Assembly: GCA_024195265.1 (NCBI GenBank)
Contig: JAJLRJ010000010.1
Coordinates: 26,149,676-26,213,675 of the forward strand
Direction: 5' to 3'
DNA length: 64,000 nucleotides
From: Dendrophyllia cribrosa
Lineage: Eukaryota > Cnidaria > Anthozoa > Scleractinia > Dendrophylliidae
A program made the position numbers and the translations under genes. Each line of letters opens with the position of its first letter. The first letter of the stretch is position 1. The notes below the pieces were generated by a model. It was not told where the DNA came from and did no database searches. It saw only the letters and a list, made by a program, of their open reading frames with translations. Shown in pieces: positions 54,230 to 60,200 of this stretch.

Positions 54230-57200
54230 TGCACACCCTGCTCGTATCATGCGTGGCTCCTCCACTCCAAAGGCACCTTCCCCAAGCTCATCTATTGTCG
54301 ATAAGTTTAAAGCAATATGCGATATGGTTTTGGCTTTTAAGCCACTTCCAAGAACTTGGTGAGAAGGGGACAGCTGGGTTTACAAACCTCTTTGACAGAT
54401 ATGGAGCTGCTAAAAGGACCTTTGTTGTGGAAGTCATCAAACAGAGTTGTTACTGTTTTCTTGAAGTCTTCAGAAGAATGGATAAGTCCAGTCTTGAACT
54501 TCTCCTTGCTCTTCTTCAGCATGGCATCACTGTCAATCAAACACTGCTGGAAGGACACCCATTCACCACTTAACTGGTCCAACATCTGTTGCACCTGCGA
54601 AGAAATAGACAGTAACTTGTATAAAGCACTCGCTAGTGTAACGATATGATACTGGAGAGGATCTAGGGTTGGTGAGGAAGGAGGTGGGGGTTCAGGGTTT
54701 GGGTATTAGGTTGAACCCCCAAAACTCCCCCCAAAAATTGAAACTATATGGAAATAATTGTGACCAACTCATAGCAAATAAAAACTTCAAATTGCCCCTC
54801 ACATTGCTGGAAATCACATTTCCAAAGGTTTAGATTGTAAAATATTCCAGGGAAAGCATGCCTGGGTCCCCACTAGAAACACCTGACTCTGGCCGTCAAG
54901 TGTCCTGCCTTTGGCAGTCATTTCCACAAACAGCCCTTCATTAAATTGTAGATCTGCCCCAGAGATAAAATGATAAAATCAAAACTTCAACACCCATCCT
55001 CTTGCCTCTCACCTAGGCAACCTATTTTTAGATTTCAGTTTTTTCATTTCCCATATCCTGGGTCAAAGATCCTGTTTAAATCCCTCATCTTAAGATGATA
55101 GTAAGTGATGAAATGATCCTACCACCAGACCATATTTTTGTGGAATACATTGTAAGTTGTGACATATATTTTTGTCTCTAGTTGTTACCATGCTATTATT
55201 CATACAACAATTGCATGCATGTAATCATTTTCTCAACAAGATAAGACTTTCGCTGGTAAAGTTGCTTGCCTAAGGAAACAATACATTGGCAATGGCTCTG
55301 TATATTTTTGGGTGAGAGCATGCGGCTAGGACTCTGAAATCCTAACCATATACCAGACCATGTTCAGCTGATTATGCAGCCCTATACTAGACCACACACT
55401 GAAAATCCCTACCCTATACCAAAAAACTATCTGTCAACAATGTTGCCGTGACGATCTTTTAGATCTTTCCGTTTTGTTTAGGGAAGGCTCTTTCTCTTCC
55501 AAGTTTCAATTCCTATTCTAGACTTAATTCTTCAAATCACTGATCAGTATCCTGGCAAAGGATACCCTTTTCTTGACCAAAACTCTCTGATTTCTATATC
55601 CCATCCCAGACTAAACTGCTTGAAAAAAACCACACCCTTGACAGCTGCCGTACCCATATAGCTTATATACAAGAGTACCCCCTCCCCCAGGACAACACCA
55701 CCATGCGTCAAACTGTAAAACCATTTTATCATTATTACCGATAGCAGAAACCTCGAAATTAATTCTTCTCAGCTCTTACCTCTTCAGGAATAGCCACCTC
55801 ATACTTCTCAAGAATGGCAAACTGCTGATGCAAAGGTGGAAACTTGGCCTCAATGTTGGACAGATCTTGTTGGAGTTGTTCTAAGAGAGCCAGACTATCA
55901 CCAAGCTGATCAAGAGTTTCTGGAGGAGCACTGAGTCTGTGATTATAACAGAGTATTACAGTCAGTTCGCTGTTAGCAAGCACGCTGCATGTATGAGGTA
56001 GAAGCCCTTATTTACCTGAGTTTCCTGAAAAACATTTTCAGCTTCTAATTGCAACTCCAAGAGTTGCTGTATAACTGCAATGATCACATGCATTCATTTA
56101 CAGTCAAAATACTCGGCGCATTCCACTTATTATTTTCATTAATTGGGAACGGATTGAAAAACAAATGGTATCATGCAAAAGTACTGCCAAAGAGGTTTCA
56201 TTTCAATGGTCACACCATAGGATTTAGTCCACAAACTCAAAAGCTAGAGCCATATGACATCTCTCCATGATTGAGTCTGGGAGTGAAATGGTTAAATTCC
56301 GTCCAATCAGTACATTTTATATGACCTGTACTAAACAGCCACCTTTTGTAGATTGGCGGCCACCTTTTCTAGAATTTTGTCACCTTATTTTAGGCATTCT
56401 TTAATCTTTCATTAAAAATAATTGCCAATAGCAAGGCTTATCCGGCAATGGAGCGGCCAGCGGTCGCTCAGTAAATTAATACAAATAAATTAAGTTAGGT
56501 TAAATTAAATTAAGTTATAGCGTCATTGTTTACACACATGTTAATTAGTTTTCAAAAATGCAAAAGAGTAGGAGATACTTCACAGATGAATTCTGAATAT
56601 GATGCAGCTTTAACAATGTCAGATGGTAATGCATTCTAAACAGGAACTGATCTTACATAAAATGAATATTTTAAAGCGTTAACTGAGATGGACGGTTGAT
56701 GGATCTTAAAGGCATGACTTGCCCTTGTGCAGCTGTATGGGGGCACTGTGGTAAGCTCGTAAGCTCCACCACATTTAAAACAACTTTCTTTTATGCAAAA
56801 CAACAAAAATCACAGAATACTTACTTCTTAGCATTATCCTTTAGGAAGTTGTGCAGCTCTGTCAGTTTCTGGCTGCCCATTTCTTGCAGGAGAGTCGTAA
56901 ACTTGTTCTGCCATTCATTGCAATGGCTCAGCAGTGCAAACTTCAGTGGTGAATTATCCAGAAGTACAAAGTCGATGTTGAGTACTGTCTCTTCTTTCTG
57001 AAAGTTATTAGCAATTTCTGTGTACCTAGAAAAAAACATACCCAATAATGGTTAGTGAGCTGTACAAAGAATAAAAACACCCATTAGCTATAGAAAGTAA
57101 GCATGGCTAACGACAACGTTTGATTTTGTAGAATGGCAAAAGAAAAATTAATCATGATAACAAGAACACATAAGGAATAAGGAAGTAAGGAGAGCTAACG

Positions 57201-60200
57201 AAATCATAGTCTGTTCCAATCCTCAGGTTTGAAACAGATTATGATTTTAAATAATGGTTATGTCTTGTATAAGAGTACTGGACAAATGACAAGAAACCAG
57301 TAGAAAGTAAAGCCGGTTAACAATAGTGCAGATGGTTATGGATTACAATAATGTTTTCTTTTTTTGGTAGAAGGGATACATAATTTATGTACTTTTCAAA
57401 TGTCAATAAACTAGCTAGGAAGTGAGGATAGCTTATGATGGCAAGGATAGTGGTTTGATATTTTTAGAACAGCACTAAACAAACAATTTTTAACAAAAGC
57501 TGATTAAGGAGTATGGGATGGAAGAAGAAAAAAGAACGAATTGGACTACAGTATGCACAAACTTAGCCCTTTTCTTGATCAAATGCAAATACATCTGATG
57601 ATAATATTTAGTACACTACAAAGCATTACATCTCACAAACCTGTAAATGTCAGCATCAAAAGACGACACTGGTGGATTCAGTCGCTGGTATCTTCTGATG
57701 AAAGCATCTTTCTGTATCTCCCAGATTTCTCGGTAACTAATGAATAAGCATTATTTAATATCAAATACTTATGGCCCCTTTCAAGTGTTTTGTTTGGTTG
57801 GTGTTTTATCAATGCACAAAGTGTTGTTCCAAAAAATCTTCATACCTCTCCCATGGAAGGTTTTTTCATTGAATCCCTCCCCCCCCCCCCCCCCCCCCCC
57901 CCCCCTCCCCCCTACCCCTCCATCCCTCTGAAAATTCCAATTTATCTTCATGATTTCCTTGGCTTTTGAGACTCTCCTTCCTCTTGGAATTTCCAATCAC
58001 CTACCATGGGGGATATAGGCATGGATATTTTCTGGAACCACACAATGTTTATGTCCTCCTATGAGTTTTCTCTGAGTCATGCAGAGGAACACATTTTAAC
58101 TTGAAATGGGGATGACAGAAGGAGAGGAGATATTTGAAGGGAGATGACAAATTGAGGGACAGCTTTGATTTGAGAATAATTATATGGTAGACAAATAGTA
58201 GTGGAAATCCTACCTATCCCAAGTGCTGAGGTATGACTGAAGATGTGAGGCATTAGCAGACATGCCTGCCTTGATGCTGGCTTGAATCTTCTTTGTCTCA
58301 TCATCTCTTTCAATGATAACATACACAGGCTAAAGAAAGAAAATAAGGATTATAAAAGGTTGGTTAAAGCCACCTTCTATAATTTATGTGAACCCATTTC
58401 CTGCTCACACAATAAATTAGGTTGCAGTCATAGTCTCACCCATCCACACACAAACACCTGCCCTACACAGACTATTAAGTTGTGCAATCAACTTCAACCT
58501 CTTCTTGCTACTTTCAATACGTCAGAAACTCTCCCAACCTACTTACAAACAGATTACATCTCCAATCTCCAAGAAAGGCACATTTTTCCCCAAAATAGGC
58601 AGACAAACTTTAGTTGTGGTATTGTGCCATCCATTCAACGATCTGTTGAAGTGAGTCCTGATCTAATTGAGATTACCTCTTTACTTGACCTTTTCTTGGT
58701 AAGAAGATCTGGAAGTCGCTGGAAAATTGACAGACAGGATGTCAGCTGTACAGCAATGTTGTCCATCATGCTGGCAAGCTTCTTCAATGTTGGAGAAAAT
58801 TCAACCTAGGTATAAAAATAACATACAGTGAAACACTTGGTGACATGTTTACATGCAAGCTCTTCCCTAGTAGAAAATGGCTTGTCATTGTGTAGTTCCA
58901 GAAAAAATCCATACCATCCCATGGAAGGTCATTGGAAATTCCTAGGGGGAGGGGGGTCTTAAAAGCCAACATTTTAGAAGCAAAGTATGAAGCTAAACTG
59001 GAATTTTCTGGGGGGATAGGGGGGTGCTAAACAAAAAACCTTCCATGGGGGGAGTATGGATATTTTCTGGAACTGCACATTCTGGGTTGGCTGGGTTGGA
59101 TTCCAAGCAAAAATCCAGAAAGCCATTGTATCCAGAATTCTGGATGCCAGTGGAATTCTACATAGATGGCCTCCAGAGTTCCATATTCTGGCTAAATTCC
59201 ACACAGCTGGTCTCTAGAGTTCTGAATTCTGGTGGATTCTGCAAACATGTAGATGGTCACAGCCATTGCAGGAATTCTGCATAGACAGGAAGTACCTGGA
59301 ATTGATTCTAAGAGATTTCAGGGTAGCTTAAATTGAATGTTTATTTTGGCAGAATTCTGGCCAAGTTAAAGACCCATTGTAAAGATTCCAAAGGAATTCC
59401 AAATGTGCATTGTGTTGTTCCAGATAGTATCCACACCTTTCCCATACAAGGTTTTTTTTTGTTTGGACCCCCCATGGAAATTCCAATTTTGCTTCATACT
59501 TTCCTAAATCCTTTAAAGTTTTTGGTGTTTGAGACCCCCCTCCTCCTCAGAATTTCCAAAGACCTTTCATGGGGGAGGTGTACATGTATGAATATTTTCT
59601 GGAAACACACATTCCTGAGCCATCTCTTCTGGATCAATTCTTACCTTATCACCCTCCAGCACAACTTTTACCCTCAGAAGGGGGTTTGGAGCACTCTTGC
59701 CATCCCCATTAATGGCTCTGGACAGGTCCTGTAATGACCACTTCACATTCAATCTGAATGCTTCTTCCACCATACGATCTATTTTCTCTGTGTAACGCAG
59801 CCAGTGGGCTTGCACCTGAAATTCAAACAAGAAAAACAACCAGCCATGCTTAGAGATTTTGTTTTCAATGGATAGACCTGACACATTGTTTTTCCCTTTT
59901 TTCCAGTTAAATATCATATAAAGTGAATGATAATAAAACTTTGGATTAAGTTGTTTGAAAAAGGTTGATAGTGCAAAAATCCTAAAATCCAAAGACATTT
60001 TCCAAAATAGTAAAGCTCCCTTTTTTTTCTTAGAAAGCATAATGAAATGGAACCCTGCCTTACAAACAGACTTTTTGTACACTGAAAATGTGATAATCAG
60101 AGCATTCCATCTGTAAGATTAACAGGATCACACTGTATATTTATTTACATACCTCTTGTCCATCATGCTTGAAAACCTCATAGGTCTGTTTCATGGTACC

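Noticed and set aside
54148..54573. 141-codon + strand open frame
   Set aside because: Overlaps exon w11 antisense. No recognisable protein.
58282..58809. 175-codon + strand open frame
   Set aside because: Antisense to dynein exons w6 and w7, whose phases and homology are clear.
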